Origin: Arsenicicoccus cauae | Lineage (GTDB): Bacteria > Actinomycetota > Actinomycetes > Actinomycetales > Dermatophilaceae | NCBI RefSeq assembly: GCF_009707125.1 | Contig: NZ_WLVL01000040.1 | Location: forward strand, 306,025-370,024 | DNA: 64,000 nt | Direction of reading: 5' to 3' | In this document: in pieces, positions 31,064 through 39,795 of the stretch | Position numbering within the stretch: the stretch's first letter is position 1 | Layout of the letters: each line of letters starts with the position of its first letter | Notes under the pieces: model-generated | Database searches by the model: none | Told to the model about the DNA's origin: nothing | Seen by the model: the letters and a program-made list of their open reading frames with translations, nothing else | Translations under genes and position numbers: made by a program

Positions 31064-31783
31064 TCACCGGGCTGCGCGGGGGAGCCCCAGCAGCTCGACC
31101 AGGTCGTCGAGCCGGGGGCCGGGCAGGCACACGTCGGCGCGGTCGGCCAGCGCGGGCTTGGCGGCGAAGGCCACCCCGAGCCCGGCCGCCTGCAGCATGT
31201 CGAGGTCGTTGGCGCCGTCGCCCACGGCGATCGTGCGCTCCGGCGGTATGCCGTGCCGCTCGGCCAGCTCGCGCAGGACGCGGGCCTTGACGGCGCGGTC
31301 CACGACCTCGCCGGACACGCGCCCGGTGAGCCGACCGTCGGTGACCTCCAGGGCGTTGGCGACCGCGTGGTGGATCCGCAGGGTCTGCGCGAGCGGGCCC
31401 ACCACCTCCACGAACCCGCCCGACACCACGCCCACGACGCCGCCCGCCGCGGTGACCGCGTCGACGAGCTCCTGCGCCCCGGGGGTCACCCTCACCGCGG
31501 CCCGCACCGCGTCGATCACCGTCACAGGCAGCCCCTCGAGCACGGCGACCCGCGCGTGCAGGCTCTGCGCGAAGTCGAGCTCGCCCCGCATGGCCGCCTC
31601 GGTCACCGCCCGCACCTCGTCCTCCTTGCCGGCGTGCGCGGCGAGCAGCTCGATGACCTCGTCCTCGATGAGCGTGGAGTCGACGTCGGTGAGCAGCAGG
31701 GGTGGACCCTCGGCCAGCGCGGCACGGGTGCGCTCGAGCACCTCGGGGCGGCGGACCAGGGGAGCGGCGGGGGTGTCGGGCAC
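31064..31783 (-). CDS. serB: Phosphoserine phosphatase
   Basis: HAD-family enzyme of the last step of serine synthesis. 239 residues: motif I LLTDVDSTLIEDE (D33, D35), GVVSGGF (motif II serine), and AVGDGANDLDMLQAAGLGVAF (motif IV) are all SerB hallmarks. GTG 31783 is preferred; a longer frame would start inside the hairpin at 31804-31843 that ends glgC. No ACT regulatory domain is present. Confidence 0.9.
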   Translation of the reverse strand: MPDTPAAPLVRRPEVLERTRAALAEGPPLLLTDVDSTLIEDEVIELLAAHAGKEDEVRAVTEAAMRGELDFAQSLHARVAVLEGLPVTVIDAVRAAVRVTPGAQELVDAVTAAGGVVGVVSGGFVEVVGPLAQTLRIHHAVANALEVTDGRLTGRVSGEVVDRAVKARVLRELAERHGIPPERTIAVGDGANDLDMLQAAGLGVAFAAKPALADRADVCLPGPRLDDLVELLGLPRAAR

Positions 31784-31790
31784 GGGCCCC

Positions 31791-31796
31791 AGCCTA
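31791..31796 (-). promoter_or_regulatory. -10 box TAGGCT for serB
   Basis: TAGGCT seven bases before the GTG start at 31783, leaderless layout, immediately downstream of the glgC hairpin. Confidence 0.55.
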
Positions 31797-31803
31797 GAGA
31801 CGG

Positions 31804-31843
31804 CGACGTCGTATGCCGGTGGGCTGTCCGGCATACGACGTCG
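31804..31843 (-). terminator. Perfect hairpin after glgC
   Basis: 16-bp perfect arms (31804-31819 and 31828-31843) with an 8-base loop, 16 bases after the glgC stop. Each arm contains the recurrent heptamer GTATGCC/GGCATAC. Confidence 0.85.
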
Positions 31844-31858
31844 TGGTCATCGAGCCGG

Positions 31859-33112
31859 TCAGTGCACGATCTGGACTCCCTTGCCCACCACCGTGATCCC
31901 GGAGTCGGTCACGTAGTAGCCGCGGGCCCGGTCGTGCTCCTTGTCGACGCCGACCATCGCGCCCTCGGGGACGTCGACCCCCTTGTCGAGGACGGCCTTG
32001 TGCACGGTCGCGTTGCGGTGGACGACCACGTCGTCAAAGAGCACGGAGCCCTCGACGGTGGAGTAGGAGTTGAGCTTGACGCGCGGGGACAGCACCGACG
32101 TGCTGACCTCGGCGCCGGACACGACGACGCCCGGGCAGACGGTGGAGTTGGTGACCTTGGCGGCGCGCGAGGCCATGCCCGTGACGAACTTGGCCGGCGG
32201 CAGCGACTCCATCTGCGTGAAGATCGGCCACTCCATGTTGTAGAGGTTGAACACCGGGTTGAGGGACACGAGCTCCATGTGCGCGTCGTAATAGGAGTCC
32301 ATGGTGCCGACGTCGCGCCAGTAGCCGTGGTCGCGCTCGGTCTCGCCGGGCACCACGTTGTCCCTGAAGTCGTAGACGTAGGCGTCGCCAGCGTCGACGA
32401 AGGCCGGCACGATGTCGCCGCCCATGTCGTGCTTGGTGTCGTCGCGGGCATTGTCGCTCTCGAGCGCCGCGACCAGGGCGTCCTTGGTGAAGACGTAGTT
32501 GCCCATGGACGCGAGGATCTCCTCGGGGGAGTCCGGCAGGCCCTCGGGGTCGGTGGGCTTCTCGAGGAACTCGCGGATCTTGGCCGGGTTGCTCGGCTCG
32601 ACGTCGATCACGCCGAACTGGTCGGCCATGGACCGCGGCTGACGGATCGCGGCGACGGTGCATGCGGCCCCGGTGTCGACGTGCTGGGCGACCATCTGCG
32701 AGAAGTCCATGCGGTAGACGTGGTCCGCACCCACGACGACGACGATGTCCGGGTCCTCGTCGCGGATGAGGTTCATGGACTGGTAGATCGCGTCGGCGGA
32801 CCCGCGGTACCACTCCTTGCCGATGCGCTGCTGCGCCGGCACGTTGGTGACGTAGTTGCCGAGCATCTGCGACATGCGCCAGGTGCGCGACACGTGCCGG
32901 TCGAGGCTGTGCGACTTGTACTGCGTTAGCACGACGACCTTGAGGAAGCCGCTGTTGACGACGTTGGACAGGGCGAAGTCGATCAGACGGTAGTTGCCGC
33001 CGAACGGGACGGCCGGCTTGGCGCGGTCAGCGGTGAGGGGCATGAGTCGTTTGCCCTCCCCGCCGGCGAGGACGATGGCGAGGACCTTCTTGTGGCCGCG
33101 GCGGTTGTACAT
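31859..33112 (-). CDS. glgC: Glucose-1-phosphate adenylyltransferase
   Basis: Makes ADP-glucose, the committed glycogen donor. 417 residues with the nucleotide site [35 protein letters not shown], and [12 protein letters not shown]. The C-terminal left-handed beta-helix carries hexapeptide repeats ([15 protein letters not shown]). All family elements are present. It diverges from glgA, with a 148-base shared promoter region (33113-33260). Confidence 0.96.
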   Translation of the reverse strand: MYNRRGHKKVLAIVLAGGEGKRLMPLTADRAKPAVPFGGNYRLIDFALSNVVNSGFLKVVVLTQYKSHSLDRHVSRTWRMSQMLGNYVTNVPAQQRIGKEWYRGSADAIYQSMNLIRDEDPDIVVVVGADHVYRMDFSQMVAQHVDTGAACTVAAIRQPRSMADQFGVIDVEPSNPAKIREFLEKPTDPEGLPDSPEEILASMGNYVFTKDALVAALESDNARDDTKHDMGGDIVPAFVDAGDAYVYDFRDNVVPGETERDHGYWRDVGTMDSYYDAHMELVSLNPVFNLYNMEWPIFTQMESLPPAKFVTGMASRAAKVTNSTVCPGVVVSGAEVSTSVLSPRVKLNSYSTVEGSVLFDDVVVHRNATVHKAVLDKGVDVPEGAMVGVDKEHDRARGYYVTDSGITVVGKGVQIVH

Positions 33113-33248
33113 GCCCTCACCTTAAGGTCGCGGCGATCCGCCTGCCACGGGAGGGGATCCGCCGTGAGCGGCGAATCGTGGCGGGCCCGGATTCGCCGCC
33201 GCCGACCGTCTCGTCGGGGCTGGGCGGGCGGGCGGGCCCGACCCCGGA

Positions 33249-33254
33249 TAGGTT
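33249..33254 (+). promoter_or_regulatory. -10 box TAGGTT for glgA
   Basis: TAGGTT six bases before GTG 33261; no Shine-Dalgarno, leaderless layout. Confidence 0.55.
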
Positions 33255-33260
33255 GCTCCC

Positions 33261-34454
33261 GTGCGAGTCGACATCGTGAGCAAGGAGTACCCGCCCCAGG
33301 TCTACGGCGGCGCGGGTGTGCACGTCACCGAGCTCGTCCGGGCCCTGCGGGCCCGCGGCGACATCGACGTCCGGGTCCGCTGCTTCGGCGGCCCCCGGGA
33401 CGAGGAGGGCACGACCGGGTATGCCGACCTGCCCGAGCTCGAGGGGTCCAACGCGGCGCTGGTGACGATGGGCACCGACCTGCGCATCGCGGCCGACGTG
33501 GGAGGCGCCGACCTGGTGCACTCGCACACGTGGTACGCCAACTTCGGCGGTCACGTGGCGTCGCTGCTCAACGGCATCCCGCACGTGATCTCGGCCCACT
33601 CGCTCGAGCCGCTGCGGCCCTGGAAGGCCGAGCAGCTCGGCGGCGGCTACGCGCTCTCGTCGTTCGTGGAGCGGTCGGCCTACGAGGCCGCGGCCGGGAT
33701 CATCGCTGTCTCGGCGGGGATGCGCGAGGACATCCTGCGCTGCTACCCCGCGCTCGACCCGGCGCGGGTCCACGTGGTGCACAACGGGATCGACTCCGAG
33801 GACTGGGGGCCCGGCCCCGACCCGGAGGTGCTCGACAAGTACGGCATCGACCCCGACCGGCCGTTCGTGTGCTTCGTCGGGCGGATCACCCGGCAGAAGG
33901 GGCTGCCCTATCTCATCAAGGCCGCCGCCCGGCTGCCCGAGGGCGTGCAGCTCGTGCTGGCCGCCGGCGCGCCCGACACTCCCGAGATCAAGGCCGAGGT
34001 CAAGGCGCTGATCGACGACCTCAAGTCCCGCCGCGACGGCGTCGTCTGGATCGCCGAGCACCTGCCCCGCCACGAGATCGTGGCGCTCGAGTCGGCGTGC
34101 ACGGTGTTCGCGTGCCCCTCGATCTACGAGCCGCTCGGGATCGTCAACCTCGAGGCGATGGCCTGCGAGGCGGCCGTGGTCGCCACGGCGACCGGCGGCA
34201 TCCCGGAGGTCGTGGTGCACGGCGAGACGGGGTGGCTGGTCCCGATCGAGCAGGTGCAGGACGGGTCGGGCACGCCGCTGGACGAGGAGCGGTTCGTCGC
34301 CGACCTGGCGGCGGCGCTGACAGATGCCGTGTCGGACGTCGAGCGCGCGCGGGCCATGGGGCGAGCGGGACGGCAGCGCGCCGTCGAGCACTTCTCGTGG
34401 GCGGCGATCGGCGACAAGACCCTCGAGGTCTATCGCACCGTCCTCGACGCCTGA
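33261..34454 (+). CDS. glgA: Glycogen synthase / alpha-maltose-1-phosphate synthase-type GT4
   Basis: GT4 glycosyltransferase of 397 residues, actinobacterial GlgA type (GlgM in mycobacteria). Substrate loop KEYPPQVYGGAGVHV, HSHTWYA, then FVGRITRQKGLPYLI and the EX7E motif region YEPLGIVNLEAMACE. It uses ADP-glucose either for glycogen extension or to form maltose-1-phosphate; mycobacterial work favours the latter, and sequence reading cannot separate them. It diverges from glgC, its donor supplier. Confidence 0.9.
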   Translation: MRVDIVSKEYPPQVYGGAGVHVTELVRALRARGDIDVRVRCFGGPRDEEGTTGYADLPELEGSNAALVTMGTDLRIAADVGGADLVHSHTWYANFGGHVASLLNGIPHVISAHSLEPLRPWKAEQLGGGYALSSFVERSAYEAAAGIIAVSAGMREDILRCYPALDPARVHVVHNGIDSEDWGPGPDPEVLDKYGIDPDRPFVCFVGRITRQKGLPYLIKAAARLPEGVQLVLAAGAPDTPEIKAEVKALIDDLKSRRDGVVWIAEHLPRHEIVALESACTVFACPSIYEPLGIVNLEAMACEAAVVATATGGIPEVVVHGETGWLVPIEQVQDGSGTPLDEERFVADLAAALTDAVSDVERARAMGRAGRQRAVEHFSWAAIGDKTLEVYRTVLDA

Positions 34455-34457
34455 TCC

Positions 34458-34504
<47 letters not shown>

Positions 34505-34506
<2 letters not shown>

Positions 34507-34551
34507 TCGTGAGCGTCTCGTCCAAGAATGTCGGGCAAGACCCTCACGATC
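34505..34551 (+). terminator. Terminator-like hairpin after glgA
   Basis: Arms GATCGTGAGCGTCT and AGACCCTCACGATC pair over 14 bp with one mismatch around a 19-base loop, 50 bases after the glgA stop and between converging genes. Confidence 0.6.
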
Positions 34552-34593
34552 TCCGGAGGGGGAGGGTGAAAGGGGGAAGGGGCGGTCGCGCGG

Positions 34594-35355
34594 TCAGGGG
34601 AGGCGGTCGGCGGGGAGGTAGCCCGCGATCGCCAGCGCCGCCACGTTGGTGGCCGTCTCCAGCGCCTCGTCCGCCGCCCGCTGCAGCCGTTGCAGCGTCG
34701 CCGACCGGCGCCCCGCCTCGCCCGCCACCAGCGACGGGTCGGCGGCCTCGAGCCCCAGGTCGGCGATGCGCCCGACCGTCGCGGCCAGGGTGATCACGGA
34801 CACCGCGCGGGCGGGCAGGTCGGGTGGCAGCCCCCAGCGCCCTGAGCCCAGCGCGGCGTCGGCGGCGTCGCGCGCGGCCGCGCCCCAGACCGCGCCCAGC
34901 GACGTGAGCTCCTCGGTGGCCGAGGCGATCTCGGCCCGCAGGACCCGCTCCGCCTCGCGTAGCGACAGCATCTCCAGGCGGTGGCTCGGCACCGGGTCGC
35001 CGTCGTATGCCGTCAACCGCGCCGCCCACCCGACGTCGCCCGCGGGCCCGAACTCCGCCACGGCCGGGACCAGCGCCACGCCCAGCGCGGGGGAGTAGCA
35101 GCACTCGCCCGCCTCGGCCGCCGCCCCGACGAGGTCGGGGTTGCCGCGCGGCACCGAGACGGTGGCTCCGGCGCGGGGCAGCGCCACCGCCACGACGCGT
35201 TCGCCCAGCGAGCCCCAGTCCTGCACCCGCTCGACCCCAGAGACGTGGTCCAGCTCGGCCGCCGCCGCGACCAGCGCCCGCTCCAGGGGCAGGCGGCCGG
35301 CATACGCGCTGGTCACCCACAGGGCCAGGCGACACGACAGGGGCAGCTCGGACAT
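34594..35355 (-). CDS. Conserved actinobacterial hypothetical protein
   Basis: 253 residues, alanine-rich and without signal peptide or membrane helices. The N-terminal half looks like a mixed alpha/beta domain (LALWVTSAYAGRL, RVVAVALPRAGATVSVPRG). The C-terminal half is helical (SLREAERVLRAEIASATEEL). ATG 35355 chosen (MSELPLSCR) over a longer frame. I do not recognise a family. It faces away from an ABC ATPase gene at 35397 across a 41-base gap. Confidence 0.7.
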   Translation of the reverse strand: MSELPLSCRLALWVTSAYAGRLPLERALVAAAAELDHVSGVERVQDWGSLGERVVAVALPRAGATVSVPRGNPDLVGAAAEAGECCYSPALGVALVPAVAEFGPAGDVGWAARLTAYDGDPVPSHRLEMLSLREAERVLRAEIASATEELTSLGAVWGAAARDAADAALGSGRWGLPPDLPARAVSVITLAATVGRIADLGLEAADPSLVAGEAGRRSATLQRLQRAADEALETATNVAALAIAGYLPADRLP

Positions 35356-35384
35356 CCCGGCCATCCTAGGCGCGCGGGGTGCCA

Positions 35385-35390
35385 TAGGGT
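35385..35390 (+). promoter_or_regulatory. -10 box TAGGGT for the ABC ATPase gene
   Basis: CATAGGGTCGGAGC directly precedes ATG 35397. The same 14 bases precede the ATG at 43259 on the other strand, a striking match between unrelated genes. Confidence 0.65.
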
Positions 35391-35396
35391 CGGAGC

Positions 35397-36191
35397 ATGA
35401 GCGACGTCCTCGAGTTCGACGATGTCACGGTGCGCCGTGGCGCCACCACGCTGGTCGAGGGGATCGACTGGGAGGTCGAGGAGGGTCAGCGCTGGGTCGT
35501 GCTGGGCCCCAACGGAGCCGGCAAGTCGACGCTGCTGCAGCTGGCCGCCGCGCGGATGCACCCGACGAGCGGGACCGCCAGCGTCCTCGGCGAGACCCTC
35601 GGGGCGGTCGACGTGTTCGAGCTGCGGCCTCGCATCGGGATCGCCAGCGCCGCCACCGCCGAGCGCGTCCCCCTGTCGGAGCGGGTGCGCGATGTCGTGC
35701 TGACCGCGTCCTACGCCGTGATCGGGCGATGGCGCGAGAGCTATGACGAGCTCGACGAGCAGCGGGCCGACGAGCTGCTCGGCACCCTCGGCGTCGCGCA
35801 CCTCGCCGAGCGGACCTTCGGGACGCTGAGCGAGGGGGAGCGCAAGCGCGTCCAGATCGCCCGGGCCCTGATGGCCGACCCCGAGCTGATGCTGCTCGAC
35901 GAGCCCGCCGCCGGCCTGGACCTCGGTGGTCGCGAGGACCTCGTGCGTCGCCTCGGCGAGCTCGCCCAGGACGTCATGTCGCCCGCCCTGGTCCTGGTGA
36001 CCCACCACGTCGAGGAGATCCCGCCGGGCTTCACCGACGTGCTGCTCCTGCGCGACGGGATGGTCGTGGCCGCCGGACCGCTCGAGCTCACCCTCACCGA
36101 GGACAACCTGTCCGAGACCTTCGGCCTGCCGCTGGTCCTGGAGCAGCACGGCGAGCGGTATGCCGCCCGCGCCCGCCCCGACGCGGGCTGA
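35397..36191 (+). CDS. Stand-alone ABC ATPase (ModF/YlmA-like)
   Basis: 264 residues: Walker A GPNGAGKST (about 36-44), signature LSEGERKRVQIARAL (SGGQ replaced by SEGE), Walker B LMLLDEPAAGLDLGG and switch histidine in VTHHVEEIPPGF. THHxEEIP is characteristic of the ModF/YlmA orphan group. No permease or binding protein lies beside it, so the function is unclear; it may act as a non-transport ATPase. Confidence 0.82.
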   Translation: MSDVLEFDDVTVRRGATTLVEGIDWEVEEGQRWVVLGPNGAGKSTLLQLAAARMHPTSGTASVLGETLGAVDVFELRPRIGIASAATAERVPLSERVRDVVLTASYAVIGRWRESYDELDEQRADELLGTLGVAHLAERTFGTLSEGERKRVQIARALMADPELMLLDEPAAGLDLGGREDLVRRLGELAQDVMSPALVLVTHHVEEIPPGFTDVLLLRDGMVVAAGPLELTLTEDNLSETFGLPLVLEQHGERYAARARPDAG

Positions 36192-36298
36192 GGCCTGCGC
36201 GGGAACCCGCACGGCCCGGGACACGTCACACAGGTGTCCGCGCCGCAGCCGCACCCCCCAGGTGCCCGACGTGCTGGAGACGAGGAGAGTGGGACGTC

Positions 36299-36763
36299 AT
36301 GGAGTGGTTCGCTGACAACGGCTGGCTGGCCTGGGTGGGACTGGCCCTGATCCTGGGGGCGATCGAGGCGGCCAGCGTCGACTTCTTCTGGCTGATGCTC
36401 GCGGGAGGCTCCCTGGCGGGGGCGATCGCGTCGGCCCTGGGTGCCGGGTTCGCGGTGCAGGTGGTCGTCGCCGTGGTCGTGGCGCTGCTGCTCGTCCTGC
36501 TGGTGCGGCCCATGGTCAAGCGGCGGTTCACCGTCGCGCCGGACACCAGCATCGGCGCCGGCGCCAACATCGGGCGCGCAGCCCTGGTCACCGAGACGGT
36601 GACCACCACGAGCGGGCTGATCAAGCTCGCGGGGGAGACGTGGACCGCGCGCACCCAGGCGGGGCAACCCGCCATACCCCCGGGCCAGGAGGTCCGGGTG
36701 GTGTCCATCGAGGGGGCTACCGCCGTCGTCGCCGACGCCGCGGACAGCCGGGAAGGCATCTGA
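36299..36763 (+). CDS. NfeD-like membrane protein
   Basis: 154 residues: two or three transmembrane helices in the first 75 residues (WVGLALILGAIEAAS, then VVVAVVVALLLVLLV) and a C-terminal OB-fold (ALVTETVTTTSGLIKLAGETWTA). The short NfeD type normally partners an SPFH protein in membrane microdomains; the next gene is exactly that, starting three bases after the stop. Confidence 0.88.
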   Translation: MEWFADNGWLAWVGLALILGAIEAASVDFFWLMLAGGSLAGAIASALGAGFAVQVVVAVVVALLLVLLVRPMVKRRFTVAPDTSIGAGANIGRAALVTETVTTTSGLIKLAGETWTARTQAGQPAIPPGQEVRVVSIEGATAVVADAADSREGI

Positions 36764-36766
36764 TCC

Positions 36767-37957
36767 ATGGAGACCCTGATCGTCCTCGGCATCCTGGTGC
36801 TCTTCGCGGTCATCGTGATCGCCAAGACCATCAAGATCGTGCCGCAGCAGACGGCGCTCATCATCGAGCGGCTCGGCAGCTACTCACGGACCCTGACGGC
36901 GGGCCTGCACCTGCTGGTCCCGTTCTTCGACAAGGTCCGCGCCAACATCGACCTGCGCGAGCAGGTGGTGTCCTTCCCGCCCCAGCCCGTGATCACGAGC
37001 GACAACCTGGTCGTCTCCATCGACACGGTCATCTACTACTCGGTGATCGACGCCAAGTCGGCCGTCTACGAGATCGCCAACTTCATCCAGGGCATCGAGC
37101 AGCTCACCGTCACCACCCTGCGCAACGTCATCGGATCCCTCGACCTCGAGCAGACGTTGACCTCGCGCGACCAGATCAACGCCCAGCTGCGCGGCGTCCT
37201 CGACGAGGCCACCGGCAAGTGGGGCATCCGTGTCAACCGCGTCGAGCTCAAGGCCATCGACCCGCCGCACTCCGTGCAGGACTCGATGGAGAAGCAGATG
37301 CGCGCCGAGCGTGACCGTCGCGCCGCGATCCTGACCGCCGAGGGCGTCAAGCAGTCCCAGATCCTCACCGCCGAGGGCGAGAAGCAGTCGCAGATCCTGC
37401 GCGCCGAGGGCTCCGCCCAGGCCCGCATCCTCGAGGCGCAGGGTCAGTCCCGCGCCATCACCCAGGTCTTCGACGCGATCCACCGCGGCAAGCCCGACCA
37501 GAAGCTCCTCGCCTACCAGTACCTCCAGGTGCTCCCCCAGCTCGCCCGAGGCGACGCCAACAAGCTGTGGGTCATCCCGTCCGAGCTCACCGAGGCGCTC
37601 AAGGGCATCGGCTCCGCGCTCGGAGGCAACACCGGCACCGACGGCAAGGGCGGCTGGGGCAGCGACCCGTCCGACCCCTACACCCCCGAGGACTCCGAGC
37701 TGTCCCGCGCGGCGTTCGACGACGTGCAGCTGCAGGACCCCGCCGAGGCGCTCCGTGAGGCCCGCAGCCAGGCCCAGGCCACCGAGCGCGAGGCCGAGGA
37801 CCACGCCCAGGAGCGACGCCCCTCCGGTATGCCGACTGCGCCGACCCAGGCCATGCCCGCCGCAGAGCCGCACGTCGACCCGCCCCACGTGGAGCCGCCC
37901 GCCGGCCCCACGCCCCCGCCGCCTGGCGCGAGCCCCGCTGACAGAGAGCCGCGCTGA
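36767..37957 (+). CDS. SPFH/band 7 (stomatin-like) membrane protein
   Basis: 396 residues: an N-terminal membrane anchor (METLIVLGILVLFAVIVIA), then the band 7 domain (about 25-190, IVPQQTALIIERLGSYSRTL), then a coiled-coil with repeated AEG-KQSQI units (about 190-225), and a Pro-rich disordered tail. It belongs to the QmcA/paraslipin group. With NfeD it probably forms membrane-bound oligomers that organise proteases or lipid domains. No adjacent protease is seen. Confidence 0.9.
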   Translation: METLIVLGILVLFAVIVIAKTIKIVPQQTALIIERLGSYSRTLTAGLHLLVPFFDKVRANIDLREQVVSFPPQPVITSDNLVVSIDTVIYYSVIDAKSAVYEIANFIQGIEQLTVTTLRNVIGSLDLEQTLTSRDQINAQLRGVLDEATGKWGIRVNRVELKAIDPPHSVQDSMEKQMRAERDRRAAILTAEGVKQSQILTAEGEKQSQILRAEGSAQARILEAQGQSRAITQVFDAIHRGKPDQKLLAYQYLQVLPQLARGDANKLWVIPSELTEALKGIGSALGGNTGTDGKGGWGSDPSDPYTPEDSELSRAAFDDVQLQDPAEALREARSQAQATEREAEDHAQERRPSGMPTAPTQAMPAAEPHVDPPHVEPPAGPTPPPPGASPADREPR

Positions 37958-38041
37958 CCCGCGAACCCCGCTGAGGGCGGGCGGACGGCATACGTCCCGA
38001 CCACCATCCGCCCCTCTGGGCACGGACACCCGGTCACCACC

Positions 38042-38047
38042 TATGGT
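38042..38047 (+). promoter_or_regulatory. -10 box TATGGT for the TauE gene
   Basis: TATGGT six bases before GTG 38054, leaderless layout. Confidence 0.5.
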
Positions 38048-38053
38048 GGCCGG

Positions 38054-38821
38054 GTGTCGCTGTGGGAAGCCCTGGTCATCGTCCTCGCCGGTCTCGGCGC
38101 CGGGACCATCAACACCGTCGTCGGGTCGGGGACGCTGATCACGTTCCCGACGCTGCTGCTGCTCGGGATCCCGCCGGTCTCGGCCAACATCTCCAACAGC
38201 CTCGGGCTGTGCGCGGCGGCCGTCACGAGCATCCCGGGCTTCCGGTCGCTCATGGTGGGCATGGGCGACCTGGTGCGCCGATTCGTGCCCGCCGCGTTGG
38301 TCGGCGCGGTCGCGGGCGCCGTCCTGCTGCTGGTCCTGCCCGCGGAGGCCTTCCGCGTGGTCGTGCCGGTCCTGATCGCGCTGGCCCTGGTCCTCGTCGT
38401 CCTGGGCCCGCGGATCAGCCGGTGGACCACGACCCACCACCAGGAGGCGATCAGCCCGACCCGGATGCGCCTCGCCATCGCCTCCGTGGGGCTCACCGCC
38501 GTCTACGGCGGCTACTTCGGGGCGGCGCAGGGGATCATCCTCGTGTCCCTGCTGGGCCTGCTCCTGCCGCACCCCCTCCCGCAGATCAACGCCATCAAGA
38601 ACATCACCGCCAGCCTCACGAACTTCGTGGCGGCGCTCGTCTTCATCGTGGTGGCGCGCGACCAGATGCGTTGGGACGTGGCCGCGCTCATCGGCCTCGG
38701 CGCCCTCGGCGGCGGCTGGGTCGGTGCCCGGATCGGGACGCGCATCTCGGCGTCCGCGCTGCGCGTCATCATCGTGGTGGTGGGCGTGGCGGCGATCGTC
38801 AAGCTGGTCGCCTTCCCGTGA
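38054..38821 (+). CDS. TauE/SafE-family sulfite/anion exporter
   Basis: 255 residues, eight predicted transmembrane segments in two inverted halves. Each half opens with the family motif GTINTVVGSGTLITFPTLLLLG or GGYFGAAQGIILVSLLG. Members export sulfite, sulfoacetate or other anions; the substrate here is not determinable. GTG start after a leaderless promoter. Confidence 0.85.
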   Translation: MSLWEALVIVLAGLGAGTINTVVGSGTLITFPTLLLLGIPPVSANISNSLGLCAAAVTSIPGFRSLMVGMGDLVRRFVPAALVGAVAGAVLLLVLPAEAFRVVVPVLIALALVLVVLGPRISRWTTTHHQEAISPTRMRLAIASVGLTAVYGGYFGAAQGIILVSLLGLLLPHPLPQINAIKNITASLTNFVAALVFIVVARDQMRWDVAALIGLGALGGGWVGARIGTRISASALRVIIVVVGVAAIVKLVAFP

Positions 38822-38822
38822 C

Positions 38823-38828
38823 TAGGCT
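38823..38828 (+). promoter_or_regulatory. -10 box TAGGCT for the RNA methyltransferase gene
   Basis: TAGGCT six bases before GTG 38835, directly after the TauE stop. Confidence 0.5.
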
Positions 38829-38834
38829 TGCGCG

Positions 38835-39659
38835 GTGCCCATCTGGATCGATGACCCCGCCGACCCCGCGCTGCTCGACTACGTCGGCCTGACCGACGTC
38901 GCGCTGCGGCGGCGCACCGAGCCGGAGCGCGGGCTCTACATCGCCGAGAGCGACAAGGTCATCCGCCGCGCGCTGGCGGCCGGGCACCGGCCGCGGTCCT
39001 TCCTGATGGCGGAGCGCTGGCTGACGGACCTCGCCGACCTGGTCTCCTGGGCCGAGTCGTCCGGCATACCGGTATATGTCGGGACCCACCGCATCATCGA
39101 GGACCTCACGGGCTTCCACCTGCACCGTGGGGCGCTGGCGTCGATGCAGCGGCCCGAGCTGCCTGCGGTGGGGTCGGTGCTGGAGGCGGCGCGCCGGGTC
39201 GTCGTGCTCGAGGACATCGTCGACCACACCAACGTCGGCGCCATCTTTCGCTCGGCGGCCGCGCTCGGGGTCGACGCGGTGCTGGTCACCCCACGCTGCG
39301 CGGACCCCCTCTACCGCCGGTCGATCCGGGTGTCGATGGGCACGGTGTTCCAGGTCCCGTGGACCCGCATCGACCCCTGGCCGGGCGGAGTCGAGCTGCT
39401 GCGGGACAACGGTTTCCACGTCGCCGCGATGGCGCTGAGCGACGACTCCGTGTCGCTCGACGAGCTCGCCGCCGCGCCGCCGGAGCGTCTCGCGGTGGTC
39501 ATGGGCACCGAGGGCGACGGCCTGTCCACCCGCACCGTTGCGTCGGCGGACTCGGTGGTGCGCATCCCGATGGCCGGGGGAGTGGACTCGCTCAACGTCG
39601 CCGCGGCCTCGGCAGTCGCGATGTGGGCGCTGCGGGCGCGCGCCTCAGGGACTGGCTGA
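38835..39659 (+). CDS. SpoU/TrmH-family RNA 2'-O-methyltransferase
   Basis: 274 residues. An N-terminal substrate-binding domain (LYIAESDKVIRRALAAGHRP) is followed by the SPOUT knot: VLEDIVDHTNVGAIFRSAAALG, VVMGTEGDGL, and RIPMAGGVDSLNVAAASAVAMW. The last two are the SAM-binding motifs 2 and 3. It methylates a ribose in rRNA or tRNA; the exact site is unknown. Confidence 0.9.
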   Translation: MPIWIDDPADPALLDYVGLTDVALRRRTEPERGLYIAESDKVIRRALAAGHRPRSFLMAERWLTDLADLVSWAESSGIPVYVGTHRIIEDLTGFHLHRGALASMQRPELPAVGSVLEAARRVVVLEDIVDHTNVGAIFRSAAALGVDAVLVTPRCADPLYRRSIRVSMGTVFQVPWTRIDPWPGGVELLRDNGFHVAAMALSDDSVSLDELAAAPPERLAVVMGTEGDGLSTRTVASADSVVRIPMAGGVDSLNVAAASAVAMWALRARASGTG

Positions 39660-39795
39660 CGGGGCGGGCTGACGGGGCTGGCTGACGCGACGCCGCCGGT
39701 CGGTTGGTCTCGCTCGGGTCACGATCGCCGAAACCGCGCCCCTGCACCATTTTTCGGGGCGCGATGCGCGGGTCTCGGGGGCAGGATCGTGCGCC

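Noticed and set aside
31784..31834. Longer SerB start giving 17 extra residues
   Set aside because: It would start inside the perfect glgC terminator hairpin and upstream of the TAGGCT box.
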